64,000 nucleotides of DNA from Bryopsis sp. KO-2023 (Eukaryota > Chlorophyta > Ulvophyceae > Bryopsidales > Bryopsidaceae), in the NCBI GenBank assembly GCA_030272585.1, contig BSYQ01000004.1, positions 4,464,001 to 4,528,000 of the forward strand. Direction: 5' to 3'. Every line of letters starts with the position of its first letter. The stretch's first letter is position 1. Both the position numbers and the translations under genes were made by a program. Below, piece by piece: positions 39,801 to 46,980 of the stretch. A model generated the notes under the pieces. It was given only the letters and a program-made list of their open reading frames with translations. It searched no databases and was not told the origin of the DNA.

Positions 39801-42800
39801 CTAGAACGAAATTGTCGAGGTAGGGGCGGTGATAAAAACACGGGAAAGTATCAAGTAGTGGTAGACGTTACGTCTAGAACCACGGAAACACGGATAAGAG
39901 TCTTTGCTTACAAGCTTACTCTAGAACATTGTTACCTCGGTCCGGATCCAATAAATATGGGGCCGGACCGACAACCTGGCAAAAGGAACGGTTGAGAGCT
40001 GTCGGACCCAGCGTCCACTGGACCGACAGATCCAGACCAAATCCTTCTCAGGACCGTTGGTTGGATTGTGTGGACACGGTAACTGCCACCGTGTCCACCT
40101 CTCACTTGGGTCAGTCGGACTGTACTGCTGGACCGGCTCTGGTACCGAACCAGGCACTGATTACCGGACCAGGCTGATCCAGTCCGACTGGATCGACTTA
40201 GGTGAATGTGTACTCGTTCCAGAGTCCACATTCGTATCAGGCGGAGGGTGTCGTTCATCAGCCGCATGAAATAGGCCGGTGCGTCTGCGAACCCGAACGG
40301 CATCACTAACCACTCGAAGTGGCCGTAACGAGTTCGGAACGCCGACTTGTGGATGTGTTCGTTCTTGATGCGGACCTGCCAGTAACCGCTCCTTAAGTCT
40401 ATTTTCGTGAACCAGCGCGCTCCTTCCACTTGGTCCACCATTTCGTCCATTCGTGGGAGCGAATATTTCGAGCGGAGTGTTTGTTTGTTAAGCATCCTGT
40501 AGTCGATGCAAAAACGAAGAGTCCCGTCTGCTTTTGGCGCGAACAGGACGGGAGCTCCGTATGGGCTGTGTGAAGGCCTTATCATTCCGTGCTGGAGAAG
40601 GTAGTCGAGCTGTTTCCGAAGTTCTTTGAGTTCAGCCGGGCTTAACCGGTAGATCGGTCTTGAGACCGGTTGCGCTCCTTCTTGTTCGTTTATTTCGAAG
40701 TCGAATTTTCTGTGAGGTGGAAGCTTCGTCGGTAAATCGTTCGGGAACCGATCTGCATGACGACGAAGCACTGCTTTGAGTTTGTCCAGTTCCTTGGGCA
40801 GTTTGTCAATCATCCCTTCCAGTTTGGAATCCACTTCCACACTTCCATGTTTGGGCACTCCCATTTGATCCTCCTTTATTCGATTTGCCTTAGCTTGGTG
40901 AGGAGTCTCAATGTTCGTGATAGAATTGGCCTGAGTTCCACTTGGTCCCTCAATTCCTTTCCCCAATTTATTTGTTGATCCAATGTGGTCTGTGTTCGAT
41001 TCCTTCCTCTGATTCACTCTCTCAGTTCCCCTCGATTTCCCGATTTCTGTGTTCAGTTCTGTTTCCAGTTCTGTAGCTTCCTTTTTGTGAGTTGCAGTTC
41101 CTTTCGACTTGTCTTGTCTTTCAGCAATCGACTTCTCATTCAGCAGTTCAGCCATTCTCAATTCTCCTCCGGTTCTTATGCCTCCACATTCCTCCGAATT
41201 TTTCCACTCCATGAAATCCTCCGAATCATCATCATCTCCGACATCATGAATCCACAGCGAAAACACCTCATCGCGACCTCTGCGCATGATCTTCGACATT
41301 TGTTTCGCCGAAATCAGATTCAAATTCCGCGCACTGTGGCCACCTCCAGCATCATCGCCGTAGTACCCCTGTAACTCCAAATCCTTCTTTCCAGGACGAC
41401 AGATTTTCAGTTTGTGTGACACCCAGTCGATTTTAGGGTTCACATCTGACAACCAACTTTTTCCAAAGATAACATCATGCACCAATTCAGCTAGGACTAA
41501 AAATCTCCTTCGAACTCTGTAAGGTCCAAATCGAATCGTCGTTGTGCATGATCCGACGACATTCGCAACCGAATCATCCGCTAATGTCACAGGTCGATGC
41601 TTTTTGAATGCATCGATGTTTAACCCCAACCGTTTTACCAACCGTTCTGACACGAATTCCGTCGACGCTCCACTATCGATCAGAACTCGCACTGCTGCAT
41701 GGCCCAGCGAGCCGTGTAATTTCAGCAGGGATGTCTTGGATCCCACTCCGGTCACCCTTAGATCCTCCACTGTCGGCTCCTTTCCGTCGCACGATGCTCC
41801 TGCGCTCTGCGATGCTTCACCCTCGCCATCGCTTCCCCTGAAATCCTTCCCTGGATTTCTCGAAATCACCTCTGATTCCGACTGACGATCACCAGCCTGA
41901 TGCACGCCAACTGGTTCCTGAGGCATCGTGGCGCATGGACTCGCCTTCGCCTTGGTCTGCCCCTCAGGTCGATCATCGAGCGCACCCGCATTCGTGGACG
42001 CCGCATCGTCCTCTGCATGCTCGACATGCATTTTCCCTGACCTGACGCCTGTGACGTCCGTCACACCATTGTCACTCTCCGTTCCAGAGCTCGCGCTTTT
42101 GTTTTCTGACCGTTCCGACTGGTGTAACTTCCTCGCCTGGCGTCTGCCAGTCCTACGAGAAGCTCGTCCCACCGTCGTTTGTTGATCTCTGCGTTTCACA
42201 CTTTTCGCAGCATCTGTCAGACGTCGCGACTCTTTCACGATCTCGCTCAACTGTTCCAGCAACGTTTTCTGTCCTTTGAGGAGTTCGTTCATGTTCTTTT
42301 CAACCGTTCCAACACGGTGTTTCAAACCTCTGCACCGACCATCGCCGTTCGACAGTTTCTGGCGGTCGTTGCGTCTGTTCCGATCGAACTTCTCTTCCTC
42401 GTATCGTTTCACTTTATGTCCGAGGTTTCTGCTAGCCATGGTCCCAGTCTGTAAAGTTGAGCGTGACGTCTCTCTGTGATTCCTCGTTCCTTATCCGATC
42501 GTTCCTCGTTGAGAGGTTAAAGCTCCGAAACCATTGTAGAGGGTCACGTTGTTGATGAGAGGGAGTGGTCGTGAGAGAGAGAGGTGGTCGGGGTCACAAG
42601 CTCTATCGAGCGTCAATGTCTTACACAGGTCAAAATACGGTCCTCGATACAATCCCAATAGTGCCCTTTATCCTAACTCTATGTCGGACACCGAGAAAGT
42701 CAATCACGTGGCTCTAACTAGCCCGAAAATCAATAACCCGACTACAACAGCAGCGGGTGCTCGCGTGGGTGCTGCTCTTGGTGTGCGTTCTGGGTTCTTT

Positions 42801-43310
42801 GCTGAGTTTAGTTCGTGGGCGCCTGTCGTGGCGTTTGCTTTTGATTGGTTTGTCCTTTTTGCTCAATTTGCGGCGCACTCGGATCAAGGGACTGCAGTGA
42901 AGAAGGCTTTGGAACCTTTTGTTTCTTCGTTTGCGCCAATTTTGGAGTTGGCAGCCAATACGTTGGAAGTACACCGTTTGCACGCAGCACACGTGAACAC
43001 GCCTTTGTCGGAGGCTTTTCGGGCGGTGTCCACGTCGGTGAAATTAGCAGCGTCGTCAGGGCGTTTTGTCGGAGACACTGCGCAGGCTACGTTGAAGTCC
43101 CTGAGGGACCAGCAGCAGAAGGCAGTTTTTAAAAGGCAAGCAGAGGGCTCGTCGCGGAGCGGCGGGTTCAGAGGAGATTCCTCAGGAGGTTTTTCTGGCG
43201 GTCGTTTTGGTGGTCGTCAGTTTTCGCAGCGAGGCAGAGGTCGAGCGAACCCCAACCTTCAGCCTTTGGGTAATAGAGGTGGAGCTCATGGGCAGAACCA
43301 AGGCTTCTAA
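27888..43310 (+). CDS. ORF1 (gag-like) of a DIRS/Ngaro-type retroelement, split by a Ty3 insertion
   Basis: The two parts 27888-28141 and 42752-43310 are separated by Ty3 element 2 and one copy of its ACAGC duplication. Without the insertion the frame is open for 270 residues. The N-terminus is a coiled coil ([18 protein letters not shown]); the C-terminus is an RGG/GGF-rich tail ([15 protein letters not shown]) of nucleic-acid-binding type. ORF1 stops just before the reverse transcriptase frame of the same unit. The order (gag-like then YLDD-type RT and RNase H) fits tyrosine-recombinase retroelements. Confidence 0.6.
28142..28353 (-). repeat. 3' LTR of Ty3 element 2
   Basis: 212 bp, ends TGTAGAGGG...CCCGACTACA on the plus strand, apparently identical to 42535-42746. 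Confidence 0.93.
28354..29078. other. 3' untranslated region of Ty3 element 2
   Basis: This lies between the polyprotein stop and the 3' LTR. It is low in guanine on the plus strand and holds the polypurine tract next to the LTR; no further gene is seen. Confidence 0.6.
29079..42439 (-). CDS. Polyprotein of Ty3 element 2: coiled coil-PR-RT-RNase H-IN-chromodomain, split by three insertions
   Basis: Starts at ATG 42439 and ends at 29079; coding parts are 42439-40245, 39829-39232 (approximately, around the solo LTR and element 1), 32056-30015 and 29541-29079. Order: N-terminal coiled coil (about residues 40-80) and a charged low-complexity region; aspartic protease LIDSGAST near residue 255; RT with FCIDYRMLN and VFLDDVLIF; RNase H with [11 protein letters not shown] and LRTDNASL; integrase with H-H-C-C zinc finger (CRTCPKCQ) and VSDRDSRF; then a chromodomain ([18 protein letters not shown]). 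No capsid-like gag domain and no CCHC knuckle precede the protease, unlike element 1. No in-frame stop occurs outside the insertions. Confidence 0.88.
29542..30004. mobile_element. MITE copy 1 with 10-bp target duplication (Mutator-like)
   Basis: 463 bp bounded by perfect 13-bp inverted repeats AGAGATAGGACTT and flanked by the 10-bp duplication GGTCGTCAGC (29532-29541 and 30005-30014). The size of the duplication is typical of Mutator-superfamily elements. The interior is built from CCGTAACCGGAC-type repeats plus a central tRNA-like module. There is no coding capacity. It sits in the integrase-chromodomain linker of Ty3 element 2. Confidence 0.9.
29745..29840 (-). ncRNA. tRNA-like Pol III module within MITE copy 1
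   Basis: On the minus strand a GTGGTTCAGTGCTAAAGC box A-like segment is followed about 30 bp later by a perfect box B GGTTCGAATCC and a GGGTTCC tail. Stems of a cloverleaf are only partly complementary, so this is tRNA-derived (SINE-like) rather than a functional tRNA gene. It is conserved in MITE copy 2. Confidence 0.5.
32057..32376 (-). repeat. 3' LTR of Ty3 element 1, containing tRNA-like pieces
   Basis: 320 bp. On the plus strand it carries GGAGGTTCGAATCCTCC with a perfect five-pair T-stem, followed by a CCGGAACCA tail, and about 80 bp later a second module with GCCGAGCGGTTAGG (box A of Ser/Leu type) and GAGTTCGAACC (box B-like). The modules are antisense to element transcription. Confidence 0.93.
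32697..37295 (-). CDS. Pol polyprotein of Ty3 element 1 (PR-RT-RNase H-IN-chromodomain)
   Basis: 1,532 residues without a stop. A variable Ser/Gly/Lys-rich leader (1-240) precedes the protease [11 protein letters not shown] (near 262). RT contains [23 protein letters not shown] and VFLDDILIY (near 645). RNase H has [11 protein letters not shown] (near 794) and [13 protein letters not shown]. Integrase has the zinc finger H...H...CRSCPVCQ (near 1095-1125) and VSDRDARF (near 1220). A C-terminal chromodomain ([18 protein letters not shown]) lies around 1460-1515; in chromoviruses it directs integration to particular chromatin. The frame overlaps gag by 52 nt in the -1 phase, so expression by ribosomal frameshifting is expected. 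Confidence 0.95.
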   Translation of the reverse strand: MSIEEEGWPKQVVGKRVGPPWTRPGGASKKPGHANVMSEMSSGSRQNGSQDKDGMNENQRIVSDGKVLVVDKVGVETSKGSPGNGAQANAGSRCNTSSSYGRRFGGGKLARSSTSDSRAGKGDPDSINAQGSIPTVLGQSKQKTPEKEGITKDRVQSSPSKGSVEVQTQIQRLKESTSKPREVLTASGVWKSTQATKDSQGGHGIHKKVRFSPPAEIHCPTPSQETVENMMTGKLGSVGQGDLGSTLLYVPGKLQKQTVKCLIDSGATGDFMDVQTAQENALKIFKDAHLSVELADGSRLLLKQQALVRIRMGPWVIKRIFWMVPNLKHKVILGKAWLVDHNPHINWRSHVITICRPNKAPIKLQGFHPKVAATQDPQEINLLSASEAKKCLKNRNGEAYLVLVRKAQDPQASGEINAAKQIRNPGESMEVKGTEDGTDANFKSMVDGLDDELHELKDVLNAYKDVFPMDLPNHLPPHRPWDMKIPLKDGTKPIFGPLYKQSPKELDALREQLDYLLEKGMIRPSHSTFGAPVLFVPKPGGALRFCVDYRALNRATKVTQFPIPRMDEMLDRLNHARYFSKVDLRAGFWQLRMAPGEEGKTSFRTKYGQFEFLVMPMGLSGSPGHFMSMMNEILAPYIDKFVQVFLDDILIYSSTPEEHARHMKLVLEALRKHQLYAKLVKSAVGKKEVDFLGTWVTHQGVQPMADKLDAIKQWPTPSNVHDVRSFLGLCCFYRRFVANFSGKAAALTNLTKGNQHFIWGEEEKQAFEDLKDALCSAPVLIHPREDWPWIVATDGSQSGVGGVLMQEGPDGLHPVAFESHKLTDAESRYPIHEIELLGIVHCLKKWRAYLEGREFVLRTDNQSLVWLDSQQHLSRRQARWVEFLAPFRFQTVHIPGKDNVVADALSRCPHPVDPRDSGSGGGDLKASTPTGTTKTLVQHDGKVQRYQGLGAWGENHPQDLVFDEQPGEPLGSRLVKVTGCQTGKLPERLKTDVMPSDARGGTKWGTGKGLSRSDEQINALEKSSMEPMAQGSPKEVADAQMNDEHCKEILKRLDSDIQTQRVFKMSTDGVLQTVEGKIVVPQSLKAMVMKEGHDSLIGGHKGKERTLAVLQQHFWWKKMSQEVAQYCRSCPVCQKTKASTQKLAGDLQESQIPTRRWSSVSLDLITGLPKTARGKDAIVVFVDRMSKMSHFCATQGTIGAVGMARMIFDEVWRHHGMPEDLVSDRDARFTSELWKELMKLVGTTLKMSSARHPQSDGQTERLNRILEESLRAYVDHSQTDWDLKLSAAEFVYNQGKQSSTGYSPFYLNSGEEPLVPAALLGRKKIETPIRGVDEILNDLKMDVEVAKTCIARAQNRQKQNADKHRREDEFKVNDVVLLSTKDLKLAGDRCKKLGPKYVGPFKILKRVGQVAYELEVPQQWSLHPVFHISKLRRYIQDEQYGEREPNPVPPEVIDGNTEFHVERILDHREIKRGRGRGRTSREFLIRWQGYDRGHDSWEPIRNLENCPDIAAAYFQQNQLEASVQEKRIWGWR
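37244..38812 (-). CDS. Gag of Ty3 element 1
   Basis: 522 residues from ATG 38812. Residues 1-270 form an unusually long series of heptad coiled coils with repeated K.G..(V/L)EKL.NKHG..(L/F) units. The capsid region (about 285-440, with [15 protein letters not shown] and [18 protein letters not shown]) follows. A CCHC zinc knuckle ([14 protein letters not shown], near 493-506) and a basic tail end the protein. It packages element RNA into particles in the cytoplasm. It ends two codons after a GGGAAAC slippery site. Confidence 0.93.
   Translation of the reverse strand: MSAEDLNNVLESVAALKTGCKALEDRLGELEGLEIKTEIANIHKAGQNVEKLVNKHGDEFAKVHKAGLAVEKLANKHGESLQKLSKAVGKLDEAGAGLQDKVKAVKEKVAELGTTNETRHVETTGKLELLEKSAGKIRADMLKVRQGGTKLEQKVSKVSLESQANHQKLMQKLDELTLSQTLRETQAMEFRTETDTKFATVLATMTELTEQQSTAQSAAGHTLEAGSGLHKKLLDLQEQMANQKLELQASLLAAKHEMEERIRQARTTAGATSGGSAAGPSIPDAWNFAPIRLGNPPQFFGKTGEGASDWVESMETYFVASGCPVGKRALLASTVLRGAAQEWYTVKKASNPMVMASWDVLGQELIEYFDPFDKAETARDQLFRLTHKKGTLREHISLFSKLLIKTPTMATEDKIHLFTHSLQAKIKSHVFLNRPQTFDEAVQLALQADRAAGRAGNEQTPWYPKQNRQYDDKMEIGAVSGEKWNQSSPKKGKCHNCGKFGHFARECRSKKKGGQNKSSGNE
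37250..37256 (-). promoter_or_regulatory. -1 frameshift slippery site GGGAAAC at the gag/pol overlap
   Basis: In the gag frame the heptamer reads G GGA AAC, a canonical X XXY YYZ signal. A -1 slip moves ribosomes into the pol frame (GGG AAA CGA). Eight nucleotides downstream a hairpin can form: CCTCCCTGG with CCAGGAGG around an ACCAGG loop (one bulged C). The gag stop TAG (37246-37244) follows within two codons. Seen in sequence; function inferred from known retroviral frameshift sites. Confidence 0.78.
38907..39226 (-). repeat. 5' LTR of Ty3 element 1
   Basis: 320 bp, apparently identical to 32057-32376, including both tRNA-like pieces. Transcription would run leftwards into gag. Confidence 0.93.
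39830..40239. mobile_element. Solo LTR inserted in the RT of Ty3 element 2
   Basis: 410 bp starting TGATAAAAACACGG and ending CATTCGTATCA, with a five-base terminal inverted match (TGATA/TATCA) and the 5-bp duplication GGCGG on both sides (39825-39829 and 40240-40244). It splits the RT between NDTLRP and [12 protein letters not shown]. It contains an 11-bp inverted repeat GTGGACACGGT / ACCGTGTCCAC (40070-40098) and is rich in GGACC-type motifs. There is no coding capacity. Confidence 0.78.
42535..42746 (-). repeat. 5' LTR of Ty3 element 2
   Basis: 212 bp, apparently identical to 28142-28353; the primer-binding site TGGTTTCGGAGC lies immediately inside (leftwards). Confidence 0.93.
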
Positions 43311-43372
43311 GGCAGCGTTGGAAATTGCGGAAGCGTTGAAGGAGCTGCGAGTTCAGGAGCGGAGTTCAAGTG

Positions 43373-45256
43373 ATGTTGGTGGACGGAGTGCAGATTCATT
43401 CCCGGAATTTTCGGTTCAACAGAATTCGGGGAGCCCTCAAGGCGTGGCGCGAGATAGGGGCCAATCCGACGGTTCTCTCGTGGCTCGATCAGGGGGTAGT
43501 TCCGAACTGGATTTCGTCCGAGCCGCCGAAGTTTCACCATGGCAACTCGCGCATTCCAACAGCATTGAAAGGCGCTTGGAACGAGTTGAAGGAGCGGTAT
43601 TTACGGTGCGGGGCGATGAGGGAAGCGCGTTGCAAGGATTACGTGTCCCGCGCTTTCTTGGTCGAAAAGAAGGTAGACGACGTCGTGGTCGGCCACAGGT
43701 TGTGCGTCGACCTTCGGTTTGTGAACTCCTTTTGCCGCAAATTATCGGTAAAATACGAGACCCTCCGTTCTTTTCTCCCTCGTCTGCAACCGCAGGATTG
43801 GATCGTGGCCTGGGATTTGGAGGACGCTTACTTCAACATCAGGTTTCGGGAGTCAGAGGTCCGCTTCTTTTGTGCGACCATCGAGGGAGTGACTTACGAG
43901 TTTCCAGCTCTGATGTTCGGGTTCGTGAATGCCCCAGCGATTTTCACGAAGGTGATGCGAGCGGTTGTATCTTTCCTACGAGCGCCCAGAATATCGAGGT
44001 GGAAATGTCCGACGTCCCCAGGATTGAGGAGGTATTGGATGAGCAACCCAGCGCCGACGATAGCTCCCTACTTGGACGACTTTGCTGGAGCAATGAGCAG
44101 CGAACTGGCAGCGACCAGAGATAGGACTTTCCGGTTACGGTACCGTAAACCGTACCGTAACCCCACTCCGGTCACTTACGGTTACGGTAGTTACGGTCCG
44201 GACCGGAGTGGTTTTCGTGCTCGGAACCGGACCACCGTACCACTCCGTACTGCTCCGGTACCGGACCGTACCGACCGTAACCACCGTACCAACCGTAAAC
44301 CGTAAATAGTAACCCCCGCAGGGTCCCGAGAACCCAAAGGAACCCAAGGGGATTCGAACCCACGACCTTACAGACTACAGCCTAACGCTTTAGCACTGAA
44401 CCACACTACTTCACGATGATTTAGGGGCTACCGTAGCTATATCGTACCTGTTCCGTACCGTAAAAACAACATATTACTCCGGTTACGGTACGGAGTTACG
44501 GCCGTAATACGGAACCGTAAACCGACCGTAACCGGACCGGACCGTAGCCGGACCAAAAATTTGGCCCAAGTCCTATCTCTGGCAGCGACCAAGTTGGGGG
44601 AGTTGATCAGAGGGATCCTGATGGATTTGCAGTTGCGGTGGAAGGAAAAGAAGTGCCAGTGGATAGCGGTGCAGTACTTTCGTCATTTGGGCCTAATAAT
44701 CGATACAGCGCAGGGTCTGGTGATCGCACCGCCGGAAAAGATTGCTCGGATCCACAAGGAGGCGCGGTTGTTGAAAGAGATGAGGAAAGTCCCCAAGAGA
44801 AGGTTAGCGAGATTTGCGGGTTGGTGTCAGAGTTTGGGCCTGGCGATTCCATTGGCGAGATACCACCTCAGGAGCCTATTTTGGGATATGACCCTGGGAG
44901 CGACTTGGGCATCCTTAATCGAGTTATCGTCGGAGACGAAGGAGGATCTGGCGGTGTGGAGTGTGATGAACGAGCGTCACACATCATCGGTTTATTGGAA
45001 GGTCCCAGCGACGATCAGTCTTTATACCGATGCGTCGATGAGTGGTTGGGGGTCCCACCTGGTGGATCCATTGGCCAAGGGAAGCGTTCCTGTCCTGGCA
45101 CGGGGCATTTGGTCGCACGACGAAAAGAGCGAGCATATAAATGTGCTCGAGTTGAGAGCAGTGGAGGCAGCGATTCGCGCGTTCCATGGTTCCTTGGTTT
45201 TTCTGCTTGGGATGCACAATTTGGCAGAAATTGGCACTATTTGTTTGAAGGGTTAA
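43373..45256 (+). pseudogene. RT and truncated RNase H of a DIRS/Ngaro-type retroelement, split by a MITE
   Basis: Two in-phase parts, 43373-44116 and 44591-45256, are joined once MITE copy 2 and one 10-bp duplication are removed (469 residues). RT features: LCVDLRFVN, WDLEDAYFNI, LMFGFVNAPAIF and the YLDDF catalytic box. The RNase H-like part has LYTDASMSGWGSHL and HINVLELRAVEAAI, wording typical of tyrosine-recombinase retroelements rather than Ty3. After FHGSLV the conserved continuation is lost, the frame ends, and no tyrosine recombinase follows before the CACTA end. The element is therefore 3'-truncated. Confidence 0.72.
44117..44580. mobile_element. MITE copy 2 with 10-bp target duplication (Mutator-like)
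   Basis: 464 bp with the same 13-bp inverted ends (AGAGATAGGACTT) as copy 1 and the duplication GGCAGCGACC (44107-44116 and 44581-44590). The interior is closely similar to copy 1, including the tRNA-like box (GGGTTCGAATCCCC on the minus strand near 44350). It interrupts the RT just after the YLDD box; 474 bp in total keep the outer frame in phase. Confidence 0.92.
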
Positions 45257-45342
45257 ACGAGGGTTACATTCTGTAAAGGTTTTTCGATCTCTGGGTGTGG
45301 AAGAAAACGTAGCAGTCGAAGGAAACGATTTCGAAAGGATAC

Positions 45343-45384
45343 ACGATTTTGAAACCGTGTATATTGGCCGTTTTTTTACTAGTG
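45343..45384. repeat. Right terminus of the CACTA element
   Basis: A single hairpin (atacacgattttgaaaccg plus tgtat) leads into ggccgtttttttactagtg, the inverted partner of the left end at 24145. TTC follows directly. Confidence 0.85.
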
Positions 45385-45478
45385 TTCCGTTGCTGGGTTG
45401 CTGGGCGCCAGGGTATTTCCGAGAAGTGTGGACGTGTTAACCGTCGGTGACTGGGTCAAGGAAGAGTCGTAAAACACT

Positions 45479-46215
45479 ATGGCGAAAGTGACGCTGCGAA
45501 CATTCCGTGGTCCTCCTGATTGCCCGTTCTTGTGGCTGCGACTGTTTAATGATGTGGCTTCGTTTAAGCAGTGGTCGCCTGAGCAGAAAGTTTCTCCTGC
45601 ATTATTATTGGCGTGTGAAGGCCAAGCAGAACCATGGGCCCATACTTTCCACAGAGCGAGGAGTGTGTTGACACCAGGAGTGGCGGCTGAGTCGTCAGAG
45701 TCGGGAAGTGACCGAGAGGATTCGAGCGGTGCCTCGTTTCGTGTCGTTGATGGTTGGGTGGCCTTCGGAGCCGCTTTTTTGCAAAGGTTCTGCGGTCCTG
45801 GCTGGCGGGATGATATTGAAGACGAATTACACACAATTGGGCAGTCGAGGCAAGAAGGAGTGGCCTCGTACGCTGAACGTATGGAGATTTTGATCGATAA
45901 ACTGAGTTTGGGCGTCTCGCGACCTCGGAGGAGCCGTGTTACTTCATATATGCGCAGATGGATGAAGGGCTTGCAAGCAATTGCATGAGCCAGTGCGAAC
46001 TCAAGTGTTCCTGTCACCGGAACTCAGTACATGGACTTGGACTCAAACGAAAGAGCGAGCGATGGAATGCGAAAGGGCCTTAGTGGCAGCGGGTCATTGT
46101 GTTGGACTGGAGAACCATCGAAAAGCAGCAATTGCGGTGTCCTCGTCCGCCATCAGCAGTCGATCAGATGTGTTACAGGTGCAAGTTAAAAGGGAGAAGG
46201 AGACTTTGGAAGGGA
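45479..46215 (+). pseudogene. Gag remnant of element 3 (frameshifted)
   Basis: ATG 45479 opens 169 codons with a retrotransposon-gag pattern: WLRLFNDVASFKQW, then GWRDDIEDELHTIGQ, GVASYAERMEILIDKL and SYMRRWMKGLQA. The frame then shifts near 45985 (continuing with MHEPVRTQVFLSPEL and AMECERALVAAGH) and again before a half CCHC knuckle (MCYRCKLKG, near 46168). Homology stops at a T-run at 46217. It lies just outside the CACTA right end and fits the interrupted leader at 23812-24144. Confidence 0.6.
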
Positions 46216-46629
46216 ATTTTTTTTTTAACTTCAATAACTTTGAAAAACCACTCCTGATTATAGTTGAATTGGCGGCGAACCCCAAACCCAGGACCAAACT
46301 CAAAAAAGGAAAATATGCCACCATAGATCCATGAGTAACTACACCACCGCTGTAATCCAAAAGAAGAAGAGGAAAACAAAACCCCCCCCACCAAACTTCT
46401 CCACCATTTCCAAGTCTACGATTAAAAATTCAACTCCCCCCAAGACGGAAGGGAATTCCGTCTTGGAAAAATTGACACAGCAAGTGGCAAAGCTCACAGA
46501 TCTGTTGATCGAGAACATGCTGAGGTGGAAAAAGACAGGATTACGATTGGGATGGAGGAATTGGGTGGATACAAGTACCGAGTGGAGAATCTTTTTTAGC
46601 CGTTTTTTTGTACCGCAGAGTTCGTTAGG
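46216..46629. other. Spacer with a short lysine-rich open stretch
   Basis: From 46331 a frame encodes KKKRKTKPPPPN and a coiled-coil-like VLEKLTQQVAKLTDLLIEN segment, and ends at 46636. It contains an inverted repeat (cccaagacgg / ccgtcttgg, 46439-46465). No family recognised; it may belong to the degraded retroelement. Confidence 0.3.
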
Positions 46630-46980
46630 GAACTGAAATATATATGATTTTCAATTTTCTATTCATTTTTCAGTTTGAAAAAAAGGGAAGGAATTGGGGT
46701 CAAAGAACGATGCACACATTGTTGAAGGAAGGAGTGTCATCAAAAGGCTGGGGAAAAAAATACCCAGATGAAATGAAAGAGGACCCCTCAATGAAGTTTG
46801 GGGTTCGGAAGGGGGAGGGGGGGGCTTCAAACAATTGATTCTGGACCAGAAGTGAAGGAATGAAGCCATGATCAAAGATTAGGGAAGGTGGATTGATCGT
46901 TTTTGTGCGGTGGAGGAAAAAGAAAAAGGGAAGGGACCCAAAACATATTGTTGATCCTCAGTGATTTTTTTTGGATCGCA
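46630..46980. repeat. Interspersed repeat family B, copy 2
   Basis: Matches 18375-18725 in the same orientation, with about 85% apparent similarity by eye. Confidence 0.75.

Larger units (their letters stand above)
28142..42746 (-). mobile_element. Ty3/gypsy chromovirus, element 2 (interrupted)
   Basis: Identical-looking 212-bp LTRs (28142-28353 and 42535-42746, TG..CA ends) flank the element, and ACAGC is duplicated at both sides (28137-28141 and 42747-42751). In minus orientation the primer-binding site starts TGGTTTCGGAGC just inside the 5' LTR; a purine-rich tract (GAGGTGGAGGGGAT) precedes the 3' LTR. It is interrupted by element 1, a solo LTR and a MITE, each with its own target duplication. 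Subtracting them (7,175, 415 and 473 bp) leaves one frame of 1,765 residues, so it was intact on arrival. Confidence 0.93.
24145..45384. mobile_element. 21.2-kb CACTA-type (En/Spm-like) composite insertion
   Basis: The left end reads CACTAGTAAAAAAACGGCC and the right end is its reverse complement; the inverted repeat continues for about 33 bp with one mismatch. The trinucleotide TTC flanks both ends (24142-24144 and 45385-45387), fitting the 3-bp target duplication known for the CACTA superfamily. Both ends carry subterminal ATACACG(G/A)TTTT motifs, also a hallmark of this superfamily. The insertion splits an older retroelement leader. No En/Spm DDE transposase was recognised, so it is probably non-autonomous. 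Cargo comprises TMEM161-like exons and a truncated DIRS/Ngaro-like retroelement, with younger elements nested in it. Confidence 0.82.
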
